Assembly: GCA_947462685.1 (NCBI GenBank)
Contig: CANHPL010000003.1
Coordinates: 1 to 64,000 of the forward strand
Direction of reading: 5' to 3'
Source of the DNA: Burkholderiaceae bacterium
GTDB taxonomy: Bacteria > Pseudomonadota > Gammaproteobacteria > Burkholderiales > Burkholderiaceae
DNA length: 64,000 nucleotides
Positions 34,567-45,100 of the stretch are shown here, piece by piece (the stretch's first letter is position 1; the number at the start of each line of letters is the position of its first letter). The notes beneath the pieces were generated by a model. That model ran no database searches. It was not told the origin of the DNA and saw only the letters and a program-made list of their open reading frames with translations. The position numbers were made by a program, and so were the translations under genes.

Positions 34567-35448
34567 ATGCTGATGATTAATTCCCTTAATCTTGGCAACC
34601 TTGATGCCCTTTTGCAAAAAAGTCGTGGTGATTCTTGCTCTCTAGAAGATCTTTTTGATGGGATTGATGAACTTGCGCCATCATTTTTGGAGTTTATAAA
34701 AACTCTTTTACAAACTCAAACTTGGCAAAACCTATTATTAAATAATGAGCATTTGTATCAAATCGCACTTGGCTTGAGTCAAGAAATTGAAGGTTTTAAC
34801 GCCCAATTAGTGAGCGAGCCCCCTTATCACTCAAGGAAGCACTTTATAGATGTTACCCTAACGATACATCTACTAGTTTCTCAAAACGAACTACTCCATA
34901 AAAATGGTTTAGCCAATTGGTTATTGAGCTCAGAGGAATGTTGGTTTCTTTTAATTTGTGGTATTGCCCACGATTACGGCCATAATGGCAGAACCAATGT
35001 TGAAAAAAATGAGCAGGAAAGAAGATCCATCCATCTTTTACAAAACTTTTTGCAACATCAAAAACTTCCATCGTTATCTACATTTAATGAAATTAATAAT
35101 GCTGTCATTGTTGCGACAGATCCAGTTAATCGAGCTTCACTGAATCAACGCATAGCATCCATCCAGAATCAAGCTCTAAGCACAATTGATAAACTGAGTA
35201 TGCTGCTAATAGAGGCAGACTTAACGCCTAGCGTACTTCCTAAACGGGGTGTGTTTCTTGGCTTTCAACTGAGTAAAGAATTCGCAGCACAAAACCTAGC
35301 TCTATCGGAACAAGTGAAGAGTCCTATGGGTAGAGTAAATTTTTTAAATAGTATCCGGTATCTTAGTGGCCATTCCCATCTTTTGGGTTTAGATAAATTA
35401 TTAGAAAAATCCCTTACCCTAGCTAAAGAAAATGCGAAGTTTAATTAA
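34567..35448 (+). CDS. Class I-type 3',5'-cyclic nucleotide phosphodiesterase
   Basis: A 293-residue HD-superfamily protein resembling the catalytic domain of eukaryotic-type class I phosphodiesterases. Metal-site motifs are Y-H-S-R-K-H-F-I-D-V near residue 92 (compare HNxxHAxDV) and A-H-D-Y-G-H-N-G near 136 (compare HDxxHxG), and a later E-A-D-L-T-P-S can supply the third-helix aspartate. It lacks a regulatory domain or membrane segment. It should hydrolyse cAMP or cGMP. It is the first gene of the operon and its 3' end overlaps the next gene by 17 bases. An adenylate cyclase is two genes downstream, so synthesis and breakdown are encoded together. Confidence 0.8.
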   Translation: MLMINSLNLGNLDALLQKSRGDSCSLEDLFDGIDELAPSFLEFIKTLLQTQTWQNLLLNNEHLYQIALGLSQEIEGFNAQLVSEPPYHSRKHFIDVTLTIHLLVSQNELLHKNGLANWLLSSEECWFLLICGIAHDYGHNGRTNVEKNEQERRSIHLLQNFLQHQKLPSLSTFNEINNAVIVATDPVNRASLNQRIASIQNQALSTIDKLSMLLIEADLTPSVLPKRGVFLGFQLSKEFAAQNLALSEQVKSPMGRVNFLNSIRYLSGHSHLLGLDKLLEKSLTLAKENAKFN

Positions 35449-35869
35449 TAAGCAAAATTTCTCAGTTGAAACTTCTTCTTCAAAAGAGATTGCATCTCTC
35501 AAGGAAACTATCTTTGCTCTTCGTACTGCATTAGAAAAATCGACTACATTCGTTTCTGTGGCTCTTAAAAAGCAACTTTTAGAAATTCAAGAAGAAAATA
35601 TACTGTTACGAAATCAAATTATTGCACTTAGAGACTCTATAGAATTACAAAAAATAACTCAACGAAAAGAAATTCAAGCCCTTCATTTAGAAAAAGAAAA
35701 TGACATTAATGAGTTAAAAAGTACTATTCAAGCTTTAAGAGACTTGATTAAAACTGAACAAATAACTCACCAGCGAGAAAAACATCAAGAACTGTTGCGT
35801 TACGATGATGAAATCAAGCAACTAAGACAAACTATTGTGCTACTTCAGCAAAAAAAAGTTAAAACCTAA
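35432..35869 (+). CDS. Coiled-coil protein of unknown function
   Basis: A 145-residue, highly charged helical protein. From about residue 17 to the end it shows heptad-like spacing of Leu/Ile, with three related segments built around I-F-A-L-R-T-A-L, I-I-A-L-R-D-S-I and I-Q-A-L-R-D-L-I that suggest internal duplication. There is no signal peptide, membrane span or catalytic motif. The start at 35432 overlaps the phosphodiesterase gene by 17 bases, and the stop is a few bases before the cyclase start, so translation is coupled to both. It may scaffold or dimerise the phosphodiesterase and cyclase. I recognise no family. Confidence 0.75.
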   Translation: MRSLINKQNFSVETSSSKEIASLKETIFALRTALEKSTTFVSVALKKQLLEIQEENILLRNQIIALRDSIELQKITQRKEIQALHLEKENDINELKSTIQALRDLIKTEQITHQREKHQELLRYDDEIKQLRQTIVLLQQKKVKT

Positions 35870-35873
35870 GGCA

Positions 35874-38129
35874 ATGATGAAAAATATAGTCCATAGTTCA
35901 CCAACTTTTACTAAGGCAGAATTTTTATTAAAAATACCCTCTAAATTATGTGTTTTAGATACTTTGGACGATGTACTAGACGCCCTTTTAGATATGGTTT
36001 TAGAACTCATGGGTGCCGACCGTTGTAGTATTTTCTTAAATGACCCTTCTACCAATGAGCTTTATACACGTGTGGCTAAAGGTGATTTAAAGCATGAAAT
36101 CAGAATTTTAAACACGCAAGGAATAGCAGGCTACTGTTTTACAAATAAAGAGCCAATGATTATTCATGATGTTAAAAAAGACTCAAGGTTTCTCTCAAGT
36201 GTTGATAGTGAAACCGGGTACACCACAAAAAATATTTTGTGTATTCCAATTATTAATCCAAAAAATCAGATTATTGGAGTTGTTGAAGTACTAAATAAAC
36301 TCAAAGGTCGCTTTGTCAAAAAGGATTTAGAAATTTTATCTAGTGTCTTTTATTATTCATCGCACATTCTTCAAAGCCATCAATTTGTGGAAGCAATTAA
36401 TATAGAGCAACAAAAGAAAATTGAATTACTGAACATAGTTTCTGAAATGTCTTCAGAAATTAAAATTAGTTCTCTTTTACAAAAAGTGATGAGTGAAGTG
36501 ACCCGAATGCTTAATGCAGATCGCTCTACCCTCTTTTTATATGATGAGAAAAATAAACAGCTTTGGTCAGAGGTTGCTCAAGGACTTAGCACCTCTGAAA
36601 TTCGCTTTCCTAGTCATTTAGGTATAGCGGGTGCAGTTTTCCAAAGTGGTCAGGCAATCAATATTCCTTATGCCTATGCAGATTTGCGCTTCAATCCTGA
36701 TTTTGATCGAAAAACAGGGTTTTTTACACGCTCCATCTTGTGTGTTCCAATCATCAATCAGCATGGGGAAACGATAGGTGTAACTCAGGTTCTCAATAAA
36801 CACAATGGTGTTTTTACAGACGATGATGAATTTCGTTTAAAAGCTTTCAGTGCAAAAATAGCCTCTTCTCTACAAAATGCTGACTTATTCGCAAAAGAAC
36901 AGAATCTAAAAAACTACAATTCCAGCATGCTAGAGTCAATGACAAATGGTGTCATTACCCTGAATGAAGATCAAATTATTGTTACTTGCAATAAAGCTGG
37001 TGCCAAAATATTAGGCTTGGAATCTAAAGAAATTCTAGGTAAGGGTATCCATGAATTTTTTCATGATGAAAATCATTGGGTAGTAGAGAAAATAAAAGAA
37101 GTTCAATCAAGTGGCCAAATTGAACTTATTATGGATTCAGAAATTGATTTTTCAGGAAAAGCTCACTCAGTTAATTTGACACTAATGTCTTTAATCGATA
37201 TAAACCAAAAAAATATGGGTTCAATGGTAATGATCGAAGATATTTCAAGTGAAAAAAGAATGAAATCGACCATGTCGCGCTATATTGATCCATCAATTGC
37301 CAATCAATTACTTGAAGCTGGTGGAGATATGATGGGGGGGCAAAGTCTTCCCACCACCATTCTTTTTTCAGATATCAGAGGGTTTACTACCATTTCGGAA
37401 AGTCTTGGCCCTCAGGCTACCGTGAGCATGCTGAATGAATACTTTGAATTAATGGTGGATTGCATTACGAAAGAAGGCGGTGTTCTCGACAAGTTTATTG
37501 GGGATGCTATTATGGCGGCGTTTGGTATTCCACTTGGTCATGAAGACGACGAGGATCGCGCAGTTCGTACCTCAATAGCCATGATAAAAAGATTAAATGA
37601 ATGGAACAAAATACGAAGTTCAGAAGGAAAAATTCCAATTCATATTGGAATTGGATTAAATACGGATACGGTTGTTTCTGGCAATATTGGTTCTAAAAAA
37701 AGAATGGACTACACCATCATAGGTGATGGTGTTAACCTCGCGGCACGACTGGAGTCAGCTTGCAAACAATACTCTGCCTCAATCTTGTTAAGTGAATCTA
37801 CATTTGGTAAGTTAAAGGGTACTTATCGCACGAGGGAAGTTGATTTAGTGATCGTGAAGGGTAAAACCAAACCGGTTACTGTTTATGAAATATTAGATTA
37901 TCATGACAAATCATCCTTCCCTAACCTTCCTGATGTGATCAATCAGTTTAAGGATGGTATGGAGCATTATCGAGACGGGCATTGGCAAAAAGCAATTCAA
38001 GCCTTTAATAAAACGCTGCAATTAAATGCTAATGATCATTTATCAAGCATGTATATCAAGCGTTGTGAAAAATTACAGGCAAATTCGCCGAAAGATTGGC
38101 AAGGCGTTTGGGTAATGGACGATAAATGA
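35874..38129 (+). CDS. Soluble class III adenylate cyclase with GAF-GAF-PAS sensor domains
   Basis: A 751-residue cytoplasmic cyclase. Two GAF domains (about residues 20-165 and 190-335) are followed by a PAS domain (about 345-460), the class III catalytic domain (about 490-680) and a short TPR-like tail. Catalytic features are the metal aspartates in F-S-D-I-R-G-F and K-F-I-G-D-A-I, the adenine-selecting Lys in L-D-K-F-I-G-D and Asp in M-D-Y-T-I-I-G-D, and the N-L-A-A-R transition-state pair. The ATG at 35874 (or 35877) behind AAGG is preferred over an upstream start at 35835 inside the coiled-coil gene. GAF and PAS domains imply control by small ligands or redox state. Confidence 0.9.
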   Translation: MMKNIVHSSPTFTKAEFLLKIPSKLCVLDTLDDVLDALLDMVLELMGADRCSIFLNDPSTNELYTRVAKGDLKHEIRILNTQGIAGYCFTNKEPMIIHDVKKDSRFLSSVDSETGYTTKNILCIPIINPKNQIIGVVEVLNKLKGRFVKKDLEILSSVFYYSSHILQSHQFVEAINIEQQKKIELLNIVSEMSSEIKISSLLQKVMSEVTRMLNADRSTLFLYDEKNKQLWSEVAQGLSTSEIRFPSHLGIAGAVFQSGQAINIPYAYADLRFNPDFDRKTGFFTRSILCVPIINQHGETIGVTQVLNKHNGVFTDDDEFRLKAFSAKIASSLQNADLFAKEQNLKNYNSSMLESMTNGVITLNEDQIIVTCNKAGAKILGLESKEILGKGIHEFFHDENHWVVEKIKEVQSSGQIELIMDSEIDFSGKAHSVNLTLMSLIDINQKNMGSMVMIEDISSEKRMKSTMSRYIDPSIANQLLEAGGDMMGGQSLPTTILFSDIRGFTTISESLGPQATVSMLNEYFELMVDCITKEGGVLDKFIGDAIMAAFGIPLGHEDDEDRAVRTSIAMIKRLNEWNKIRSSEGKIPIHIGIGLNTDTVVSGNIGSKKRMDYTIIGDGVNLAARLESACKQYSASILLSESTFGKLKGTYRTREVDLVIVKGKTKPVTVYEILDYHDKSSFPNLPDVINQFKDGMEHYRDGHWQKAIQAFNKTLQLNANDHLSSMYIKRCEKLQANSPKDWQGVWVMDDK

Positions 38130-38154
38130 GATACATCAATTTCTTTGAAATTTT

Positions 38155-41100
38155 ATGAATTTAAGCCAATTGATAAATTTCCAATTTAATTCAATTAATA
38201 GCTCTCCGATGAGGAGATCTATACCCTTTCGCTTTGCTCGGTCCTCAAATTCCTCCATTGTTATATTTTCGATCTTATTAGAGGCTGCAAGTTTTTCTAG
38301 TCATGCAATTGGCCCCCAAAATGGGCAGGTCAGTTTTGGAAATGCTTCTATTACTCAATCGAACAATCTAACCACCATCACGCAAAGTAGTTCCAAAGCT
38401 GCCATTGATTGGAATTCATTTTCAATCGGAAAAAATGATAGAGTCAATTTTATTCAACCCAGTTCTTCTGCTATCACTCTGAATCGGGTAACTGGAAATC
38501 AAATTAGTTTAATTGATGGCGCATTAACTGCAAATGGCAGTGTTTGGCTTCTTAATCCAAATGGGGTACTGATTGGTCCTTCCGGACAAATTTCTGTAGG
38601 TAATTTTTTAACTACGAATCAGTACCTGTCAAATCAACAATTTTCTTCAGGTAACTATGCCTTTAGTGCTAATCCTTTGTCAGGTACAAGCATACAAAAT
38701 CAAGGCAATATCATTATTAAAGATGGTGGGTATGCCATCTTAGCCGGGGAAACAGTTCGTAATGATGGTTATATTCAAGCCAATCTTGGTCAAGTTGTTT
38801 TAGCCGGTGCAAAAACATTTACGATTGACCTAAACTCGGATAAATTAATTTCTTTTGCCATTAAAGATCCCTTGGATTTTATCCCCCTAGATGGAAAAGC
38901 AGTTGTTGATAATCAAGGAAGTCTTCAAGCTCAAGGTGGTCGAATTCTTTTAACCACCAGGGCAGCTGCAGGTGTTATTGGGCAAGTTATTAATACCTCC
39001 GGAGTTATTTCGGCAACTTCAGCATCTTTGCAAAATGGCTCGATCATTCTGGATGGTGGTAATTCCGGTCAAATAACAGTCGGCGGTGTCGTTGATGCTA
39101 GCGGAAAAAATGCGCAGCAAACGGGTGGGAATGTTCAGATATTGGGTAATAACATCCAAATCCAAGCCAATAGTCTAGTCAATGTTTCTGGAGATTCGGG
39201 CGGAGGCAATATACGAATTGGTTCTGGCCAAGCAACTGCAGATACGAGTTTAATTAATAATGTAAATATGACGATTGCAGAAACTGCAACCATCAATGCC
39301 TCCGCGCTCAATCAAGGCAATGGCGGGGAAATTATGGTTTGGTCAGATCCCAAATTACCCTCATTTGCTTCTATTCATGGCAATCTCATTAGTACTGGTG
39401 GCCTAATAGGTGGCAATGGTGGTTTTATCGAAACATCTAGTTACAGTCTTGATTTAAATGGCATTCGAGTGAACACGACTGCCCCGTTTGGCAAGACCGG
39501 GAATTGGTTAATTGATCCTGATAATATCATTTTTGGATCGGGCACTAGTACTGCTACCACTACTTATTTTAGTAGTAGCTATTTAGTCGCGCAATTAAGT
39601 AGTACAAACCAAACATATGTAGCTAATAACAGTATTGACATCACTACTCCATTAACGTCTACAACGAATAATAGTCTGACTTTAACTGCCATTAATGGCT
39701 TTATTAATATTAATAGTGACCTAAATTTTGCAGGTGCTTTATTTCTAAATTCTAGCAATGGTAGCGGCGTTAAGTTGGCCTCAGGGACAACGATGACCGT
39801 CAATCGTGCTAGTGTTAACGGCGGCTTACTGGGTCAAGGAAATATTGTAATTAACTCGGGCGGCTACCTCAGTGTTCAAGCCACTACATCAGCTGGGAAT
39901 TACACCTATGAAGGGATCATCTCAGGTGCTGGTTATGTATACCTGAATAATGCGGCCACAAATGCCTCTATTGGTTCTTTCAACCCCAACTATCAACAAA
40001 ACTTCACGGGAAATAATACCTACACTGGTTACACAGTTCTTCAAAATGGTGTCTTTAATTTAAGTACCCTTAATAATACGGGTAGCTCTTTTGGCAATCC
40101 GTCAGTTTCAGATATTTATTTAGACAGTGCCACACTAAACGCTTTAACGAGTGGGAACATAGCTCGAAACTTTTACCTAAGCAAGTTAAATTTTGACCCG
40201 ACTACTTACACTTATGTTGGTGCAACCCCTACCATTTATGTAGATCAAGATAAAACTTTTAATATCAGCGGTAAGGTTAATGGTTATTCCCAATCTGGAT
40301 TAATAAAATCAGGGCCTGGAATACTTAATCTATTAGGGGAATTGGATATTGCAGGTACATCCACAATTAATTCAGGTATCGTAAATGTAAAAAACACTGC
40401 GGTCTTTACCCGTCTTGGCGACGTAGTTAACAACGGCAGCTTAACCTTAGACATTTCTAGTGACCTTACTTATAGTGGTGTAATTTCTGGCACAGGATCA
40501 TTGACAAAACTTGGTCAAGGAAATCTTACCTTGTCGGGGAATAATACTTATTCTGGTGGTACCACCATATCAACTGGATTTCTCATTGGTAATTCCCGAT
40601 CACTAACTGGGAATATTTTTAATAACGCTGCCCTCATATTTGAGGAATCCAATAGTGGCATATTTGCTGGCAATATCTCAGGCAATGGTGCTGTCAAATC
40701 CCGAGGCGCAGGAACTCTCTCTTTCACTGGGGTAAATAGTTATACCGGGGGCACCACAATCACCAATGGGACTCTCATGGGTGACGCTCGATCACTTACT
40801 GGAAATTTTGTTTTATCGCCACTCTCTAGTGCAATTGTTAATTCACCAAATAATGCTAATGCGAATGTTTCTAGCAGTAGCCCATCCTTAATATTTAATC
40901 AAATCAATAATGGCATTTTTGCCGGCAATATCTCAGGCAATGGTTCAGTCCTATCGCTTGGTGCAGGGACTCTTACCTTAACTGGGATGAATAACTATAC
41001 TGGGGGCACCACCATTAGCGGTGGGACTCTCATTGGTAATACTCAGTCACTAACTGGAAATGTAGCCAATTATGGCACTTTAGTTTTTGATTTAACTACC

Positions 41101-42177
41101 CTCGGAAGTATATTCAGTGGGGATATTTCTGGATCTGGTCAACTCATCAAACAAAATACTGGAACATTAATACTTTCTGGCAATAATTCCTATACCGGTG
41201 GTACGATCATTAATGATAATGGCGTATTAAAAGGTAATACTTTTTCACTCTATGGAGACATCATTAATAATGCCAGCAAATTAGTCTTCGATCAAAGCTA
41301 TGATGGCGTATTTACAGGATCTATTTCTGGGACTGGTCAATTAATTAAAGATAGTACTGGATGCTCAGCTTCAGATTGCGGAAAACTGACTCTTTCCGGT
41401 AATATCAGCTACACAGGAGGTACCACGGTTACTGGCGGTAGCGTTTATTTACAATCTCTTAATAAAACCTTTACTACAAATGCTACTGCATTTAACTTTG
41501 CTACAACGACCACAAATCAAATTAAAAGTACATTAACTGCGGTCATACAACCACCCCCTATGATATTTACAGGCAATCCAATCATGGGGCCTGCTCTTCC
41601 CCCGCCTAATGTCAATGCTCCCCCGCCCATGATGACAAGCTCATCAGGCAACAATCAAACGGCACCGGCACCGCCACCGCCGCCACCGCCTTCAAATACA
41701 GGTGGCCCGATCCCCGGTCCGCAAACTTTGAGTAATTTACCCCCACCTCCACCTCCGCCTCCAGGTGGCCCAGGTAATCAACCGCTAGGGACCAATAATC
41801 AATTCGCAAATCCAATTACCATCAATTTTGTTGACGCACAATCTCCTCCGCCGCCACCTCCATCAAATCAAGGTGTAGCTACTTTCCAAGTTGTAGAGCC
41901 TGCGAACAAAGTAGATGCTCCCCCGCCACCCCCACTCCTGAGTGCTAAAAATACTCCAAAGGATGCTGCAGATTCGGGTACAAATCAAATTTCGACGAAT
42001 ACTGTGGCTCTTCCTAGCTACAGTTCACCGAAACAAAATGTTCGTCAATTGAATAAAACCACAACTCAAGTAGTTACTTCTGGTCTAAGTATTCAAAGGC
42101 CAAGTAAATCAACTCCAAGTAGTGGTTCAACTTTAAGTAGCAATCTCAGCATTAAAGGAAATAGTTCAAATTGGTAA
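38155..42177 (+). CDS. TpsA exoprotein: filamentous-haemagglutinin-type secretion domain, beta-strand repeats, polyproline tail
   Basis: A 1340-residue secreted protein of the two-partner secretion type. After an N-terminal signal region (to about residue 52) comes a TPS domain with the hallmark segments G-N-A-S-I-T-Q-S, N-F-I-Q-P-S-S-S-A-I-T-L-N-R-V and W-L-L-N-P-N-G-V-L-I-G-P. Residues about 440-760 continue as beta-helix-like sequence. About 760-1110 holds autotransporter-associated strand repeats (Y-T-G-G-T-T). About 1130-1265 is a proline-rich stretch with runs of six to eight prolines. The tail is Ser/Thr/Asn-rich. It should be exported by the TpsB at 48248. The stop overlaps the CHAT gene, and the leader lies 25 bases after the cyclase gene. 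Confidence 0.88.
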   Translation: MNLSQLINFQFNSINSSPMRRSIPFRFARSSNSSIVIFSILLEAASFSSHAIGPQNGQVSFGNASITQSNNLTTITQSSSKAAIDWNSFSIGKNDRVNFIQPSSSAITLNRVTGNQISLIDGALTANGSVWLLNPNGVLIGPSGQISVGNFLTTNQYLSNQQFSSGNYAFSANPLSGTSIQNQGNIIIKDGGYAILAGETVRNDGYIQANLGQVVLAGAKTFTIDLNSDKLISFAIKDPLDFIPLDGKAVVDNQGSLQAQGGRILLTTRAAAGVIGQVINTSGVISATSASLQNGSIILDGGNSGQITVGGVVDASGKNAQQTGGNVQILGNNIQIQANSLVNVSGDSGGGNIRIGSGQATADTSLINNVNMTIAETATINASALNQGNGGEIMVWSDPKLPSFASIHGNLISTGGLIGGNGGFIETSSYSLDLNGIRVNTTAPFGKTGNWLIDPDNIIFGSGTSTATTTYFSSSYLVAQLSSTNQTYVANNSIDITTPLTSTTNNSLTLTAINGFININSDLNFAGALFLNSSNGSGVKLASGTTMTVNRASVNGGLLGQGNIVINSGGYLSVQATTSAGNYTYEGIISGAGYVYLNNAATNASIGSFNPNYQQNFTGNNTYTGYTVLQNGVFNLSTLNNTGSSFGNPSVSDIYLDSATLNALTSGNIARNFYLSKLNFDPTTYTYVGATPTIYVDQDKTFNISGKVNGYSQSGLIKSGPGILNLLGELDIAGTSTINSGIVNVKNTAVFTRLGDVVNNGSLTLDISSDLTYSGVISGTGSLTKLGQGNLTLSGNNTYSGGTTISTGFLIGNSRSLTGNIFNNAALIFEESNSGIFAGNISGNGAVKSRGAGTLSFTGVNSYTGGTTITNGTLMGDARSLTGNFVLSPLSSAIVNSPNNANANVSSSSPSLIFNQINNGIFAGNISGNGSVLSLGAGTLTLTGMNNYTGGTTISGGTLIGNTQSLTGNVANYGTLVFDLTTLGSIFSGDISGSGQLIKQNTGTLILSGNNSYTGGTIINDNGVLKGNTFSLYGDIINNASKLVFDQSYDGVFTGSISGTGQLIKDSTGCSASDCGKLTLSGNISYTGGTTVTGGSVYLQSLNKTFTTNATAFNFATTTTNQIKSTLTAVIQPPPMIFTGNPIMGPALPPPNVNAPPPMMTSSSGNNQTAPAPPPPPPPSNTGGPIPGPQTLSNLPPPPPPPPGGPGNQPLGTNNQFANPITINFVDAQSPPPPPPSNQGVATFQVVEPANKVDAPPPPPLLSAKNTPKDAADSGTNQISTNTVALPSYSSPKQNVRQLNKTTTQVVTSGLSIQRPSKSTPSSGSTLSSNLSIKGNSSNW
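40500..41450 (+). repeat. Tandem beta-strand repeat units within the TpsA gene
   Basis: Five imperfect repeats centred near 40550, 40741, 40996, 41191 and 41411 share a core coding for Y-T/S-G-G-T-x-I, preceded by a G-T/N-L-T-L-S/T-G-N-N segment. The third unit repeats the second closely at DNA level: the block coding for G-I-F-A-G-N-I-S-G-N-G occurs near 40658 and again near 40913. Such near-identical units can expand or contract by recombination, so repeat number may vary between strains. Confidence 0.75.
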
Positions 42178-45100
42178 AAACATTTCATTCAAGAAAAATA
42201 TTCTTTTTATTAGGCTTTTTTATAAGCTTTATTAAGCTTGTAGATGCGGCGCCATCACCAGAGCTTCAAAGAATGGGTAATTCTTCTCTCATCTCTAAAG
42301 AGATTCTTGTCAATGCTCAAGCGCGTAATCCTAATCAAGTTACATTGGATAGTGTAATCAATACCAACAAAAATATGGGTGAAGAATACTTATCAACCGC
42401 GCTTGTAAAAGATCTTCCTATTGGCAAATCTCTAATTGGGGAGGATTGTACTTTGTCATTTGCCGAGGACTTTGAACAAACAAGTTCTAATCAAGTCAAA
42501 TACATTAGTTGTAACAAAAGCATGATTGGAACTGCCTTTGCTGAGAGCAAAATTCCAATAAATACTGCCTTGTTTCCTAATGACTTAATCCCTACGGTAC
42601 TTGAACAATTTTCTCGATCATCTGCATTTAACCAACTTAGTCAAAAAATGAAGTGTTCAAAGCCAAGTTTGTTAAGCGAGTTAAATGAACTAATTGATAA
42701 GAATATTATTGCTTTGCCTTGTTCATTAAATAATGGCGGATGGCAAGAGCTGATTTTGATTCGGTCAGAGGGTGATAAGATGTTTATCGCCCATGGGTCA
42801 CCTAGTCTTATGCCGGTTTTGATCAATGCGTTATATGAAAACAAAAAAGTTGATGCCGCACTCAATATCACCTTAAATAGTTATAGCGCCATGCTAAAAA
42901 CAATTTGGGGCAAACCAATCAAATTTTTATCGAGTAGTGACCAAATTTATGTCAATCAGTTAATTGAACAGGCTAAAGTTGCTAACTCAATTAATCAAGA
43001 TCAAGAAAGTGAAGTATTGTTTTCTAAAGCTCTTCAAATACAATCCCAATTATTAGGTGACGATGCTGAGGAACTTGTCAATATTCTTTTAGACCTTGCC
43101 TTAAGCGCAAGTAATAATGGGAATTTTGATGTATCTACCGGAAAATTTACCAGGGCAGAACAACTCATACAAAAATCTACCGATGTGAAATTAAAAGCAA
43201 AATACTTAACTTATTTAGGTTATGACGCAGCAAATCGTCGTGAATATAAAACAGCCCTTGAGTATGCTCAAGATGCAAGTATGGCTTGGCGTAAAATCAA
43301 TGAGCAAATTGTCAATAATCCTTTTCTCGGAATGATTGCGGATCAAGATAGTCAAGAAGCTGCGTTCGCAGAAATAGATGAAGGGGAACGCGCAATGGCG
43401 CTCAATTTCGAAGCAAAGATGTTGCTTCGAAACAATGACTTAGTAAGTGCGCAAACGAAGATTTTAGAAGCAGTGCAAATCATTATTAAAAAAAATAATT
43501 TCCCAGCTTTTTGGTCAGCAGAAATTTTAATAACATTTGGGGATATTTCAATTGCACAAGGGAAAATATCTGACGCAGATGACTCCTATAACAAAGCTTT
43601 AAAAATATATAAGTCATTATCTGGAGATTCATCCAATACAATCGATATCTTAATGAAAATTGGATCTGCTCGACAAAAAGAGGGGCTATTTACCAACGCT
43701 ATTATTTCGTTTCGTGAAGCAATAAAAATTGCTAAAAGTCTACCAAATAAATCTGGAAAATTAAGTTCGGATCAACTTGCAAATTATGCAAGTGCCGTCA
43801 TATCGCTTGCAAATACTTTAGAAAATAAAAATGATATTTTAGGGCTACAAGCTGAAATTTTTGATGCTTTTCAATTGCAAAAATCAAGTAATGTAGATAA
43901 AACTTTATCTAAAATTTCTTCCAAAATATTGACTAACGACAAGAAGCTATTAGCTTTGATGGATGACATTTATTCGCTGGAAAGAATCATTCAAGTTGAT
44001 AAAAATCAATTGGCCTATGAAGCATCATTATTAGATGGGCAACGAAGTAAGATTGTTGAGGATCAATTAATTGACAAGTTAGAAAAAAATAATAAGCAGC
44101 TTATCGTTTTTAATGAACAGCTGAAGAATGACTTTCCGGATTTTTTAGCTAAGACCGCAAATAAAACAATACAACTGAATGATCTACAAAGTTATTTAAG
44201 CTCGAAAGAAGCAATTGTTTTATTCTTGTTGGGTAGTCAAAAAAGTTATATCCAAATGATTACAAGTAAACAAACTTTTCTTCATGAAATTGCGCAGGGC
44301 GATCAGGATTTTTACAAGGACATTCTTAGCCTAAGAAAAGGACTGGAAATTGAAAGTGGTAAAGTAAAGGAGTTTGATTTAGTAAAATCAAACTCTATTT
44401 ACATGAATTTGTTTAGTAAGTTAGAGCAAGAAATTAAAAAGATTGATCATTTAATTGTTGTCCCCTCTGGCCCTCTTTCTAGCTTGCCCTTTAGTGTCTT
44501 AGTGACGCAGATCAATGCAAATCAGGATTATGCTCAAGCCAAATGGCTCATCAACGAAGTTGCTATTACGCATACACCGTCTCTCAAATCATTTTATGAG
44601 AAGCGATCTACCGTCCCAGGCACGCAACCAACAAAAACTTTTTTAGCTTTTGGGGATCCTATCTTAGCAAATTCTTTGTCAAATTCTAAAAATCTTGATA
44701 ATAAAACTGCTAATTTAATCAAAACTGTAGCAAACAGTAAATCATCAATCAAGTCTCCTATTAAGCTTTTAAAAACCTCAGAAGAAGATAAAATTCTTTC
44801 AACCCCAACTGGTAAGATTATTTGTCTTGAAAAGGGCCCAATTCCTGCAGAGATCTTAAATGCGCTTCCTTCGCTACCTGACACCAGGACTGAAATTGAA
44901 AATGTCATGCGTTCTTTAGGTATTACAGATACAAAGGATATTTATTTGGGTAAAAATGCTCTTGAACCTAATCTAAGAAACTTAACTCTCACTGACTATA
45001 GAGTCATTTATTTTGCAACCCATGGACTCTTACCTGGTGAGGTTAAATGCCAATTAGAGCCAGGCTTAGTTTTAACTCCTCCGCCAAAAGCCGCTAAAAC

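Noticed and set aside
41550-41940. Proline-codon tract as a frameshifted or non-coding repeat
   Set aside because: The frame stays open through it and continues to a stop overlapping the next gene, so it is a genuine polyproline-coding segment.
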